Below are positions 11,001-24,356 of a DNA stretch of 63,274 nt, piece by piece. How positions within the stretch are numbered: position 1 is the stretch's first letter; each line of letters opens with the position of its first letter. The position numbers were made by a program, and so were the translations under genes. Source of the stretch: Didymodactylos carnosus (taxonomy: Eukaryota; Rotifera; Eurotatoria; Philodinida; Philodinidae). The stretch is taken from the NCBI GenBank assembly GCA_905250885.1, contig CAJNOQ010000209.1, forward strand, positions 1 through 63,274, in the 5' to 3' direction. The notes beneath the pieces are model-generated. The model searched no databases and had not been told where the DNA came from. It saw only the letters and a list, made by a program, of their open reading frames with translations.

Positions 11001-12967
11001 TAGAGAAATACAGACTTTCTGTCGGAAGGACGAAAAACAAAGACAAATCGTTATGACATGCAAAATATGCTTATGTTATAGTTGAGAGTGACTACTACCC
11101 GTAAAACGATGTCTGACAGATGTTTTTATATTATATTTTTTATGATATGATCAGCCTCTTTTCTGAATCGACAAGATTCCATTGCATGCATGAAGAAATA
11201 CAAAAAAATTGTACAAAAATAATATTAAAAACAAAAAAATACATCGATTTTTATAACGAAAAAATAAAATTTTCAGAACTCTTGTACAGCTCATATGACG
11301 CGTCTATAATCCATTTCAAGCACCATTAATATTTGCATATTTCAGATCTCTAGCTCGAAATGAAAAGTAAATGTTGCAAAGTTTGTTTCTATGAACGTAC
11401 GAATAGAAAAGCCGTACCTTATCATATTTTGCAAAATTATAAGATTTTTGTAATATGACGTACATAAGCTAAAATCCATTTTTCTAAAAGACTAATGCAC
11501 TAAGTTCAGATTTGATAATCGGGGCTTCCGCAAAACCTACTATTATCCGAAAATCATACATGCAATATTTTAAGAGTCGAACGATTCGAATCTATTCTCT
11601 ATTTACACTTTTTGTAACCAAGATCTTGGAAGTTCTTGAATCATCGTTTTGTTTTACGCTCTTGCGTAAATATAAGAGCGAATATTTGCACATTTAGGAT
11701 TACTTCGAATTTTTTTCCTTCTTAACCGTAGTTGTTTAAGGAAGAACCTATGATACTATATCTGATGGCTATGGCTGTCATAAATGAAAATAAAATGTAA
11801 AGAAAAATTTTCACTTAAGATTTTGCAAAATTTGTTTCCGAGATCTTGAGTGAAACATTCAGGGATCCAAGATCTTGACTTCCTAGTGTTTTTTCCAAGA
11901 TGTTGTGACATTTCTTAACCCAAAATCTTGGATACAAGAAGTTTCACTAGGGTTTCACTAGGGTTTTCATTAAGATTCGAAAATTAGCAACTTGACAGTA
12001 GTAGACATGGTAGGTACGTTACCATGAGATGTCTACTTGAATTTTCCATAGATTTTAGTAGGTCTTGTCGACAAACCGTGAAAATGTAAATTCTTGTGAA
12101 AACTTTCAGGGTTTTTGTTTGTGTGAAGGAAACAAGGAGTTTTAATTTTAAAGGGAGTTTTGGTGCAAAATGGCTGGTTTTGTTCTTTCTGTTACCTCTC
12201 CCTCTCTGAACGCTCGTCAGAGCGGTCAGACGGATAGTGTCAGGTATCCTTGAAAGACGTATGACGAGAATGGAGTTTTTCCGTACTCTATTTGTAAAAA
12301 CAGAAGGAGAAAAACATATCGTTTAAATATAATTCCTAAAATATAGAACGAAAAAACACAAATTTTTAGTACGTCTTTTAAGAACACGATTAGAAGTGTC
12401 GGTTTATTGCATGATCGTATTGAATGAATGTTTGAATGAGAATATTTCTTCTTTAAATAGCAACTCTTCACTATGTTCAATAGGCTATGAGTATGTGTAG
12501 GAAGAAAGTGTTCACATTTTTGCCCGCAAGAGCAACGTTGACAAGCTTTTTCTATAAGACATCAGTCAAGTAATATCCGCGACCACTCTATTGTGAATGG
12601 ATAGTCGTATATATATATATATATATAAAAAGTGGACGGATAGTGTATTTTTTATAAAAAAACAAAAAAACATTGAATCTACAATATAAGTTAACAACTA
12701 ACTTTCAATTAGTATACGAAAAATATAATCAACGTCAACTAACTGCTGATTTCAAAAATTCACTATTTCAGGGATTTTTATGCTCATTAACATTTTTTTT
12801 CATGCGCACTCTCCATCTTGATGAGATGAGTATTAATTCCATACTATTTGTCACATTTAATTGCACTAATACTTAGACTGATTCAATGATTAGAGATTTC
12901 TAATTTTATCCTATCGAAGAAGAATCTATTAGAGAGAATAACTCTCTCAATCCAATGAAATCTATGA
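8081..12967. other. Long intergenic spacer with small repeats
   Basis: No supported gene. It contains two adjoining palindromes at 9298-9333, divergent copies of aattgttctc around 10570-10710, several scattered ccaagatcttg motifs at about 11620-11950, and an (AT)n tract near 12610. A 118-codon ATG frame at 9964-10317 has no recognisable domain. Confidence 0.4.
9298..9333. repeat. Two abutting palindromes
   Basis: The sequence aacttggttaacttaaccaa is almost fully self-complementary and runs into ttggcaaattgccaa, itself a palindrome. Each could be a dimeric protein-binding site or the tip of a decayed inverted-repeat element. No gene is adjacent. Confidence 0.5.
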
Positions 12968-15900
12968 TCACACTGTGGTTACATTTTGTTCTAACATATC
13001 TACTCTATCCCAATCATAGGTATCTAAAAATGGTCGACTATTATTTTTCGTCAAACACCTTTTTTTCTTTTTTTTTCGAACAGTATCGACTAGACGTCTA
13101 TTAGCTGTTGGTTTATTACTGCTATTATTATTGTTATTGTTGATATGATTATTATTCGTATGATTAGTCACTATCCTCGCCTGATTCGATAGTGATGGTG
13201 TTGCTCGTCGTTTTCTTCTTGTTCTTAGTAATAATAAAATAAATAATAATAGAAAACAGCACATCATAATACAAAATACACAAAGAATAATAATTAGAAC
13301 TATATGCTTTCTTAAAAATGATATTTGATTAATATTTTCACAATTTAATTCATCATTTTTACTAAATGGTTCACAATTTGTATAACCATCGCAAACAAGT
13401 GTTGGTGATATACACATTTTTCCACAATCAAAATCGCCTAAACATGGATTTGTTTCATTTATATCATATTCTCTTACCAATGTCCAAGTAAGATTAAAAC
13501 CAATCAATTGTTCTTTGGTTAAGCGTGATAATGATATAAATTGAACAATAAACCAATTTTCAATTGTTAAATGATATTTTAAATGTAAATATGGTGAATC
13601 ATCATCAAATAAATCATTTCCGCATAATTCATTATTCACATAGTTACCTCTATTGTCTTTTTGTTTATTACCATGAATAATACGTAATACAGATGTTTGA
13701 CATCCAATGGGTGGATCTTTTTTTAGAGATCCTTCTACATCCAATGTATTAATAATTATACTAAAATAATAACCAGGATTTGTTTTTAATTTCCATTCAC
13801 AAACAACTTGTTCTGGATAAGAATTTGGATAATTTGGAGATGTTATACTACCACTTTGTTGATCTTTTTCATCAATATAAATATAGTTGTCAAATGGTGA
13901 TGAACATTCACTTACTATTGAACTTAATGTCGTTGTTTTATTTAAAAATTTATATCGACCATCAAAACCTAATCCACCATTATTATCATCATTTGTTTGA
14001 AATAATAAACGTAATAATGATGTCGATTGATAAGTAAGATAGGGTGCAGGAAAATTTCGATAACCACAATAAGTTTTATTATGATGTTGAAATTGAATAT
14101 CATGTTTTAATTGAAATGAATACGTTAAATTATCTTGTGTACATGTTTTCGTATCAATATCGACAATATTAAAATAATCATACCAAATTAATACTCGATT
14201 ATCAATTGTATCATCAACTGTTGTTAATGGATAAAAATTAAATGTACAATTTGTTCGAGAAAAATAATCATTGTCAGATGATCGTGGTGGTTCAAATTTA
14301 CCTAAAAGAGAAAATAACAATAATATTGATCATTTTTCTTTTTTTGTTTCTTTTATCTAGTTCTTGCCTTGAATGGAACGTGTTTGATAATATGATAAAT
14401 TGCACGATGATGGATTTAAATCATATTCGTCAGCTGATACATAATGATATGATCTTATAAAATGGTAATTAGCTTGAAACCATCCACCATGTTTCAATGA
14501 TGATTTTGTATTACGATCAACCGGTATATAATCCATTTTTAATAAAGCTGATTTTGATACAAATTTACCTGCAGGTTTAAATGTTCCACAAAATGTAAGA
14601 TTTGGTTTAAAATCAAGTGTCTGTTTATAATAATTACTATAAGAAGATGTATATGATGTTGTTGGTAAACGTTGTTTATTATCGTATATTCGACTACAAT
14701 TATATAAGACGATATAGGCCAAAGAACAATCGATATTAAATTGTTCAAATTGAATTTCAACAATTTCTAATGTATATCGATCATCAAGACCAAGAAAATA
14801 ATTTGAACACGATGTTTGAGGTTTATAATATTTTGGCCAATTGGGTGAAAAGATTTTTCCTAAAATAAAAATAAAAATAATTGAATTATAATTAATTAAT
14901 TAATTAATGCATAAAAAGTATGTCTATTTACTTACCTTGTCCTTGTCCATAGGATTTTATTGTTTGATCACACTCAGTTCCCAATAAATATTGTCCACGT
15001 TTAGGTATAATAAAATCTAATTTTGTTAATTCTTTTGAAAATTCATATTGTGCAGAAAAACCTTTTCTCCAACTGTAGTCTGATGCTGATGGATCATCTT
15101 CACCTGTATATGATGCTAATTCATCGTAATGTGTGGCTATAAAATACAATAATAATCGTGAACTTTTTGAATAAACATCGAGAGGTGATAAAAATGTTCC
15201 ACATAAATCTGTTATATGATCAAAATTTGTTCGATACGGTTGTGGTAATTGATAATTATTAATATTTGCTGACCATGTAGAAAAACTATTTAAAAATCGT
15301 TGTAGTTCTTCTGAATCAAGATTATTATCATATAATTTTATCATATCAATTGCACAATGTTGAGTACCAGGAGTTTTATAGATCATTAAATCATTAAATC
15401 TTATATGAACACGTTCATCGGGTTGACCAATAAATGAATAATTACAAAATTGCCACTAAAATTAATATAAATTTGTCAATAGCTAGTATAATATGAGAAG
15501 ATAGTAAATGTACATACCGGTAAATAGGTACCAGGATAGGTTGATGAAAAAAATTCACCTGTTTTACTTATTGAACTGTTAAAAATATAATGACACGGTT
15601 CACGATATAAATTATGACGAAAGGGCAATGCGGATATAAATTTAAATGTACCATTAAAACCTCGTTCTGCTTGAGTATCCTCAGTAAAAAAACCGAATAC
15701 AATAATATGATACAATGATACCAATGTTTTTGGTTTATTTCGTCCACAATATCGATGTAACAAATTTTCATTTGTTAATATATCAACGTCTGATACATTT
15801 ACATATACATCAAGATAGTCATGTGTACATTGAGGCGTTACACCTCTTATTTGAAAAAAACCAATATCAACTTGTACACGATAATTTGAATTTGATATAA

Positions 15901-17496
15901 AACGGTAAAATACAATAATATCTTGTGGGTAATAGCCAGGAAAATTTGGACCTATTTTATCAACAAAAGAGGTATCTCTAAAATGACTATTTCTAGCTTA
16001 CAACATTCTCGCCCACTCTCAGAAATCTATTGGTGAGAAGAACTGTCCGATCTTCGTGCAGTTTGTAGTGAATGATAGTCTGTCAAGATAATTTCACAGT
16101 AAACATTTGAACTTGGAATAATAAGTTTCCCCACAGTTATCTTAATTACATGGATCAGAAAGTAGGTCTCAGAATTTACAAGGTTTCTCCTCTATTTTAT
16201 GAAATTTTCATTCCTTGATGTATTTTAATACCAACTGGACCTTTATGGGGCATATAGAAGGCCTTCTATGTAACGAAGATTGATCGAAAAAGGTTTAGTA
16301 ATATCGGCATCATAGATAGATCAGAAGAAATTAGGATCGGCGAATTTTCTCGTACGACATAAGAAGTAACCGAAAACGTTAACGTTTTTTAAGGATTATA
16401 CAGCAAAAAGGAAAGAACTTTTTCGAGATATCGTTGTGAAAACTTTAAGTCCCTTCGTGTGGTCTTAGTAGGCTCTCCATAAACGTTTTGCAGATACTGT
16501 AAAAGCATGAAAAGAAAAGGAAAATATAACCTAAAGAGTGTATTAGAATCGTATTTGATGATGCGCAAATCAACCTGCATAGTTTTTTAATGGAAATACA
16601 GTAATCCGAATATAAACCGAGAATTAGAAAACGATGTCAAAGTTGCAAAAAGGACTCCGACAAAACAATACCTATGAACTTTAGCATTTTTTTTTTCCAT
16701 CATCTAGACGTCTAGGACTATCAAAGTACATGAGAAGTGGTTTTGCTCACGGAGTTTCCAAAGTGACTGAATTCCAACATAAATCTTAATGGAAATTTAC
16801 TTTTTCCGACTCCGTGAGCAAAACTAATTTTTGTAATTTGATTTTTTGATTTGATTTTGCTTGAGGTTAAATTTTTCCTTTTGTTTTGATTCTTGTATAG
16901 TATCTGTAAAACGTTTTTGAAGAGCCTCTTAGGAACACACGACTCAAAATTATTACAACGATATCTTGAGAAAGTTCTTGCCTTTTTGCTGTATAATCCT
17001 TAAAAAACGTTAACGTTCTCGTTTAAGTTTTATGCCATATGAGAAAATTTTATAATCCTAATTTCTTCTGGTCTATCTATGATGCCAATATTACTAAACA
17101 TTTTTCGATCAATCTTCGTTAATCATTTGGATCATTAAGTAGGCTTTCAACTTATGCGACAAACGTCAACATAAATGTAAGATGAATTCAATGGAATCAT
17201 CTTATCGTTACAAAAGAAGAAAAGATGATTGAAAATAAAAAAATAAAATAAAAAATAATTAATGCAATTGAAAGAAGAAACGTTGAGTTACTAAATGATG
17301 CATAAATATCAAAATCGTTAAAAAACTTAACAAATCTATACGTACTTGTAAATATTCCACCATTGACACCATACTGTTCAATATCATATGTAATATATTT
17401 TATTTCTACTGTTTGACATGTGATATAGTCGACTAATAAATATAATAACAATACATTAAACCATATATTGATAATAATGTGATTATTATAATTCAT
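12968..17496 (-). CDS. CUB- and LDLa-domain single-pass membrane protein (culd/LEV-10-like)
   Basis: Five exons: 17346-17496, 15518-15951, 14936-15455, 14368-14859 and 12968-14301. Joined length is 2931 nt, 976 aa, in phase throughout. The start chosen is the ATG at 17496 (MNYNNH), which puts a hydrophobic signal peptide (IWFNVLLLYLLVDYITC) at the N-terminus. Five CUB-like domains follow, each starting near an FTSPNFPGYYP, SSTYPGTYLPW, FSPNWPKYY or TSPNYPNSYPE motif. One LDLa repeat with six Cys (CLGDFDCGKMCISPTLVC ...) comes next, then a membrane helix rich in Ile, Leu and Cys. The cytoplasmic tail is about 100 residues and basic, with Asn runs and a KKKKKR cluster. CUB/LDLa proteins such as Drosophila Culd and nematode LEV-10 act in receptor trafficking or clustering; that role here is inference. 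Intron 1 is 1.4 kb because of an inserted palindromic element; the last intron is GC-AG. Confidence 0.9.
16273..17119. mobile_element. TA-flanked 847-bp foldback element in an intron
   Basis: The left arm (about 16273-16500, starting acgaagattgatcgaaaa) and the right arm (about 16899-17119) are diverged reverse complements over more than 200 bp, including the block aacgttttttaaggattata. A second inverted pair (tttgctcacggagt and its complement) sits inside at about 16742 and 16810. Dinucleotide TA borders both ends, as expected for Tc1/mariner-type target duplication. No ORF. It accounts for most of the first intron of the CUB/LDLa gene. Confidence 0.75.
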
Positions 17497-17619
17497 AACA
17501 AAAAGGATAATTATTGACCAGAATATAATCAATTTCTTTTGTTGTTTATCAAATAATACTGACAACATATAACTATTTTTACCGTAAAATAACTGCATGA
17601 ATCTAGTATGTACATTCAA

Positions 17620-18357
17620 TGATGTTTTCTCTATTCATACCACCAATGTTTATTTTTTTAATTTGTTTCAATAGAATTTGTTTAATTATTTCAAGTTTTG
17701 CTTCATATCTTGTAACACAGACAGTGTCAGATACAAAAACAATAAAGGAAGAAAAAACAACAACAATAAAATATTAGAAGAAAATAGATACATTTCGTTT
17801 TGTCTCCCTGAGAATGTCATCTATAAATATACAAAAAAAAACAAAAACCAATATATATATATATATATATAAATTATATGTATCATAGACAAAACTCTAC
17901 ATTCTATAGCATATTTCTCTTTCGTATAATATAGACATAATTGCTTTGACAATAGCTGTTGATATATACAACTACCATATAAATGACAAGAGTCTATTGT
18001 AAAATACAAATATTGACAACTGCATATTTCAACCAACCATATGTATAAACTGTTTAATGGATATTTTTTGTGTTAATATATTGTTGACAAATTCATTTAT
18101 CAACAACAATCTCTACATTTGTATTTTTATCTTTAAGAAATAGTAAAAAAAAGAAAAAAAAAAAAAAAAAAAGTGTCAAAATATATCAGTATGTTCAAGA
18201 GAATATAAGATGGGACAATGATGATGTTCAATTAGTAGAGAAATTTTATTTTCTCTCTTTTTTTCTTCTTCACTTATTATTAGCATTGTTAAAAAAAAAT
18301 TCTACAGCCGCAAGCAGAAGTTTTTTTATTTTTTTAAATTTTAAAAAAAATTAAAAA

Positions 18358-18404
<47 letters not shown>

Positions 18405-21400
18405 TCTTTACATATCTTACAGCAGACAATAAGAAAATGGTACATAAATAAAGAGTCTCAATGGACAAATTCATCATTTTTATTAAATAGCATTCATTAA
18501 TAAGCATAATAAAAGTAGAATCATGACAAAATATAACGAATTTTATCTACTATTTTAATTATGTTGGAATAAAAATAATCTATTTAATTTTTTGTTCTAT
18601 TATATTGCTTTTCAAAAATTTAAAATAACCTGTATAATAATAGTATGAATGGTTTAATCATTGTGACATAAAAAAATATTCATCAAAATAGATTTTATTA
18701 ATAAAAGGTTGAATAGTTTCCTTAATTGTATACTTACTAGTTGTCTCATAGAGTGTTATAAGAAGTCAAATAGTCTAGTGCTAAAGTGTAACTCAATCAT
18801 AAGAATTTTTATTATATGACTAAACAAAAAAGAAGAAATTATTTGAACTCATCTTCATCACATCATTTTGCAGACCTATTTCTTTATCTGATTTTTTTTT
18901 TTCTTCTTCTTCTTTTTACTCTTCTCATTGAGTTGTAAGAAAATATAGAAAAAACTGAAAAAATATTGTTCCGAAAGAAAAAAAAAAGATCATATATTAT
19001 TGATAATATAATTTATTCTTTTTTTTCTTCTTTTTTTTTTCTTCTTTTCTGCTACTAGACATATTACATTTATTGATTAGACAATCATACATTTTTTTTT
19101 TTCGCACAGCTTGTACGTATTTTAGAAAATCAAAAGAAAATATGTTTTAATAAACTGATATTATCTCTCTATTTTTATTCAATCCTAGATACTCTCTATA
19201 GACAATATTATATTTTTATTATTAGAAGGAACCAATCGGATATATTAAAATTGTTTTTCAATAAGTTAAAGATTTGAATTATTTATGAATTTTTTTTAAG
19301 ATTTCATCGTTTATTAATTCGTATTTGTTATACATTTTACTATAGATTTTGTAAATATGATATTGTATTTTGATGAAATACGATGTTAAAAAAAATATAT
19401 GAAATAATAAAGATCAAATATAAGAGAAAAATGTCATCACTTACTGAGACAAACGTTTTGTGATATTGTCTAAGTGATCATCATTATCAAATTTCAAATA
19501 AAAAATTTTTTTTCAAAATTTCTTAATGTGTATGTATCAATTATCTTTAAATTATATAGGTTAACACTCATAATGAATATAATATTTGATATATATATGT
19601 TAAATTAGATTAATATATAAATGAAAATGTAATTAACAAATCTATTTGATCATATTTGACTTTAGGGAAACGAAAAGTGAATGAGAATAATAAACATATT
19701 AGCATAAGATAGACTGACAATTAGGTGCGCACAATTGATTCGACCATCAGCATTTGTCTAATGTAACATGTGTTAGATTAACAACAAAGAAATATACAAA
19801 GAATTTATCTATTGAATATATAAATAAAAAAGAAAATAAAAAAACCTATATATATATATAGAGAGAGATGCAAGTGCTCATCTGTCCAACATATTTGTCA
19901 TCGAATAACTTTAGAAGTGTTAATAGTATATACTGTTTGATATTATTTATCTTTGTTAAAGTATCATAAAAAAAAGAAAAAAAAAAAAAGAAAAAGAAAT
20001 TATTTCTCAACAGGAAGTATACGTATTTGATATATTATCATATTAATTAACATGACACGACCAGAAAACCATATGGTATCCGGTATAATCACATTAATAT
20101 GTTCAATTTCAGATTAATCGAGCGATAAAAATATCTTAGCTTTTGATCTTTTACAAAAAAAACTTCAACAAATATCCTTAACTATAAGTTATTATTATCT
20201 CAACCTATAGTTTCTTGTCAATAATGAAATGTACTCATGAAAAATAATAATAATTTTCTATTAGTTACTTATCATGAAAAATACTCAATTTATTCGTACA
20301 GATTAGTTTTGTTTGCTATTGTTAAAAAAAAAAAGAAGAAGAAAAAGAAAAACTGTAGACCAAACGTTTTGGAATTTATGCCGATAGAAACTATTTTTCT
20401 TATTATCTCATCTGTTGAACATATTTGTATTCAAAGGGATACACATTTGTTCATTCATTTCACAAAACGAAAAAAACCATATGTATCGATGTATCTGTCT
20501 ACATTTTGTCCTCACTATGAACAAAAGTTCTTTCGTTTAGCATGAGTTATATAATACAATCTACAACTGTCACGAATATTATTTGATTAAACAGACCATC
20601 ATCAAAATATCGGAAATTTTAGACAAGAGGCAAATTATCTAGCAACAGATTTTTTATGTATACAAATCGTTATCTTAATAAAAACGAAGATGATATTATT
20701 TTTTAGATACAAGGAATGTCAGAGAAAAACAAACAAAAAAGATCAAATCATTTATCATAGACATTTCTAGGAGAAATCGAGATTTTAGTCCTGGATATTT
20801 GAATCTTAGTGTCACATTCCATTGATGAAGTTTTATTAAAGTTATAAAACAAGGAGTATCTCTTTTTTTTTTCTTCTTGAAGTTAACAAAAGTTCTAATC
20901 AGACAATTGTGGAATATAAGACATTTTTTTTTTAATTCCAGTCTCAATTTCTGTGAATTGTTTTCTAATGTCTTAATCTCCTAGGATCAAGAGAGAGGTT
21001 TCTCCAACTTGTAGTAGAAAGATATCGATTTGTAGGAAAAAGAAACAGAGAGAAAGATTAAAAGAAAAAAAGAAAAATTCGTTGATATTATCACGAAAAA
21101 CAGAATATCGTTCTCAGTGATAGTATGGATATATTGAAGAATTCTATAGTCTTTACAGTGGGTTAAAGATGTGAAGAAATGTATTCATCAAGAATAAACT
21201 TTAGACTATTTGGAGAGAAGAAAAAAGTCATTTTTATTAGAAAAGTGAGTGGCATTTATACATTACAACAGAGTGACTACAATTAATCTTACTGTATTTG
21301 CTATGAGTTCTTTTGCGTATAATTTTAATGTACAACACAATCATCAGTTCGAATCTAGTGGTTGATAATTTTTACATTGATATCGCACTAATTGATTATT

Positions 21401-24356
21401 AAACAACTTCTGGCTATCACATTGAAATAGAGATGTTAACATGATTTTAAAGGTGTAAAAAAAAGACGATAGGTAACTTATCGATATTTTTAAAGAGATT
21501 CAAATACGAATTCTCATCTAACTGGTAACTTGATAACGAAATATGATGCAATGTTTCTTTCATCGCCAATAAAAAATTGATATTATACAAAGTATAAAAT
21601 ACAATGAAAACGTATTATATTCATATTTATCTCGCGTACGCAATGAAACGATTGTACAATTCTATAATGTGCAAACAATATTATAATGTCGTAAGTCGAT
21701 TTTTTTTTGTGTGTTACTTCACCATATGTTCATCGCGTTGATCATTTTATATTCATCCAACGACAACAACAACGATTGTATTTCTTTTGCCTTAAAGCTA
21801 CGAGTCAAAAGAAAATGTTTATTGCTCGCATTGAGATGTCTAGGTTCTAATAATGAGAAATTGTAAAATGATATTATAAAAGTTGTAAAAAAACAGAAGA
21901 AAAATCTATTCTTGATATATATGAACAAAATAAAATTTTGGACGTCTAATACACCCATGCCGTGATTAACTTATTGATGTTCAACGGGGAAGAAAGAAAA
22001 GTCTGATCTTCTCTACGATGTAAATTGTTCGTTGACTGTTAATATCTAATCATATTTTTTTAAAAAGACAAACATGGAGGTCGACAAGAAACATATTGTA
22101 CTTAGTGATGTGCTTTTACACTTAATTTCACAATAATCTATCGGTAATACGTTGTGAACAATAAAAACGATATGAGAGAGGCATATACATACAAAAATTT
22201 AGCTTTTTTGTCGATTTTATACATCTCTATAATGTGTTTTTTAATCTTTAATTTGAATGAGATCGTAGTTACAAACTATGAGAATAATTGAGCATTACTT
22301 TAGATAAATGTTCTCTATTCCCCATTGTTAATCGTACATGCATACATAAATAAATAAGTAAGACTTCCGCACACAAACGGTCATCATAATTTTTGCTATG
22401 GTGTGACGAACATTTGTCGAACAAGATAATCATTGATGTAAAAGTAATGAACTAAATGTTGAGTTCCACAGTATTTAAACTAAATGTATTGAAGACCTGA
22501 ATCTTTTTTATGAGATAGAATGCAGTTTCTCATATAGAAAATCTTAAAAAGCAAATATTATAGTTTTTTAATGGACGAAGATTTTAACATGACTCTTTTG
22601 TGTACTGAAAATAAGTTGTGAATGACTGACTACTTTTGCATGATGTTCGTGTTTGATGTAAATGAAATTACTCATTGAAAACAAAATACCTAGAACTAAA
22701 ATTTTCAGGTGCTGGTGAAAATTTTTTTGCTCTTCAATCATAAACTAGTTTCAGATACAAAGTGTAAAAAGACCATATAGATACAACGTTTAAGTTTCTC
22801 ATTTATTATTTTCCATCCTTTTCCAAGAAGTAGTTCATCAATAGTTCACAATCGTCATGGTATGAAGAGCTGCATCAGCTGTGGAGTTTTATCAAGGCTG
22901 AATGAGTTAATCAATATTTTCATTTCTAAATCAGAGCATATATTTCAATTAGATGAGATTCAGATTATGTGCATCAAGGGTTATTTAAGTACAGTGAGAA
23001 GTTTTGCTTTGAAAACCGCTACTGTAAGACTGCAACCAAAACACATTGAAAGCACAGTCTCAGTTCATCGATTCCTTTTATATCAAAATAGAGAATCACA
23101 CTTGTATTAGTGTGATTTAGCTATAAGTTAATATTAAATCAAACAACATGGATGTCAAAAAAATCGTTTTCATACCTAACTGTGCGCAAACATTAGTTTA
23201 TCTGTACGATTAGAAGAAAAAAAATAGAGATATTAGTCGCGCCGCAAATCAATTTTTGAATTTATCACGCTGTCGTCAACGAAATCAACAGCTTACATCA
23301 TTGCTCACGAGAATAATCGATAACAGAGGTTTACATTGCATTCGCAATATGTTTGTATCAAAAAAAGATTTGATCATGTAATACAGGTGACATATATTTT
23401 TAGGAAATATGCTTAGGAAAAACAGAACTATTGCTTTATATTGGAAAACCGAAGGAAATTTGTGAGTAAAGTAGGTGCTGCTATGATCTAGAATGTTCTA
23501 AGATTCGAAAAATGATGCCACTATACTACCAAAAGCATATAAACCGTTAATACTCGCTCCCATAACATTAAAATACCTGTCACTGATTTGTACAAAGCAA
23601 AACTTTATTTTTCGATTCCAGTGAATATCATCAACAACGTGGATAAAGATATACAAATTCATGAAAATAGTACGACACAATACACTGAAGATTGAAAGAG
23701 AAACAAAACAAAAAATTACATTATTACAAAAAAACAACAGGGTTTACGTTTACTTTTTCCGTATACACACGCGCACACGCCCAAAAAATGTGAAATGCAT
23801 AATTAAGCGTTTTCTACGTGGAAAAAATCCTCAAAAATGACATTGAATAGTCATATGTATCATCGTTAGCAGACGTGTTTTTTAAGTTCAGCTATGAACT
23901 AGTATAATGCGTGTAGTAAGAAGTTGACCAGCAAGAAAGAAGATATTTACCTATACATATTTATTTTAATCGGGCGCCGACAAATAATTGTAATGTCCTT
24001 GTAAACAATGGAGAACTGTGTGGGACAATCAACTTCCATTTTACCTTCACACCTTGAAAAATGGCACGTCTATTTTATGGAAAACCTTGTTATTAATCAA
24101 AACAACAGCAACAATAATAATAACAGGATTAAAAAAAGTGACCATTCAAAAAGAAAAAGATATACATGTACATATTCAAATAGATCACACGCTCAGTCAA
24201 AAAAAAACAAAATAAAAAATATTCTGAATAAGAACGAAATTATAAACCAGTAATAAACTTTTACTGCGTTTTCTTGTGCACTCACATAAGACAAAAACGA
24301 CATTAAAAAAAAATAAGACCTAACATATATGACACAACACAAAGCAACATATACGA
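17620..24356. other. Gene-poor low-complexity spacer
   Basis: About 6.7 kb of AT-rich sequence with poly-A and poly-T tracts and (AT)n runs, between the 5' end of the CUB/LDLa gene and the 3' end of the SCAF gene. All open frames here are short and lack recognisable domains. The 5' half is the likely regulatory region of the CUB/LDLa gene. Confidence 0.5.
18361..18402. repeat. Poly-T tract
   Basis: An unbroken run of about 42 T residues, preceded by A-rich and T-rich stretches. It could be the tail of an inserted retrosequence in reverse orientation, but no source gene is visible beside it. Confidence 0.85.

Noticed and set aside
20237..20545. 102-codon plus-strand ORF with a poly-Lys run
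   Set aside because: The Lys run is translated from an A-rich low-complexity tract; no gene-like features.
21340..21370. tRNA T-loop-like gttcgaatc
   Set aside because: No acceptor stem, anticodon arm or upstream A box can be drawn around it.
22862..23110. 82-codon plus-strand ORF
   Set aside because: No recognisable domain, no adjoining exons; chance frame in spacer.
24008..24253. ORF on the plus strand just beyond the SCAF 3' end
   Set aside because: Asn/Lys-rich low-complexity translation lying in the 3' flank of a well-supported minus-strand gene.
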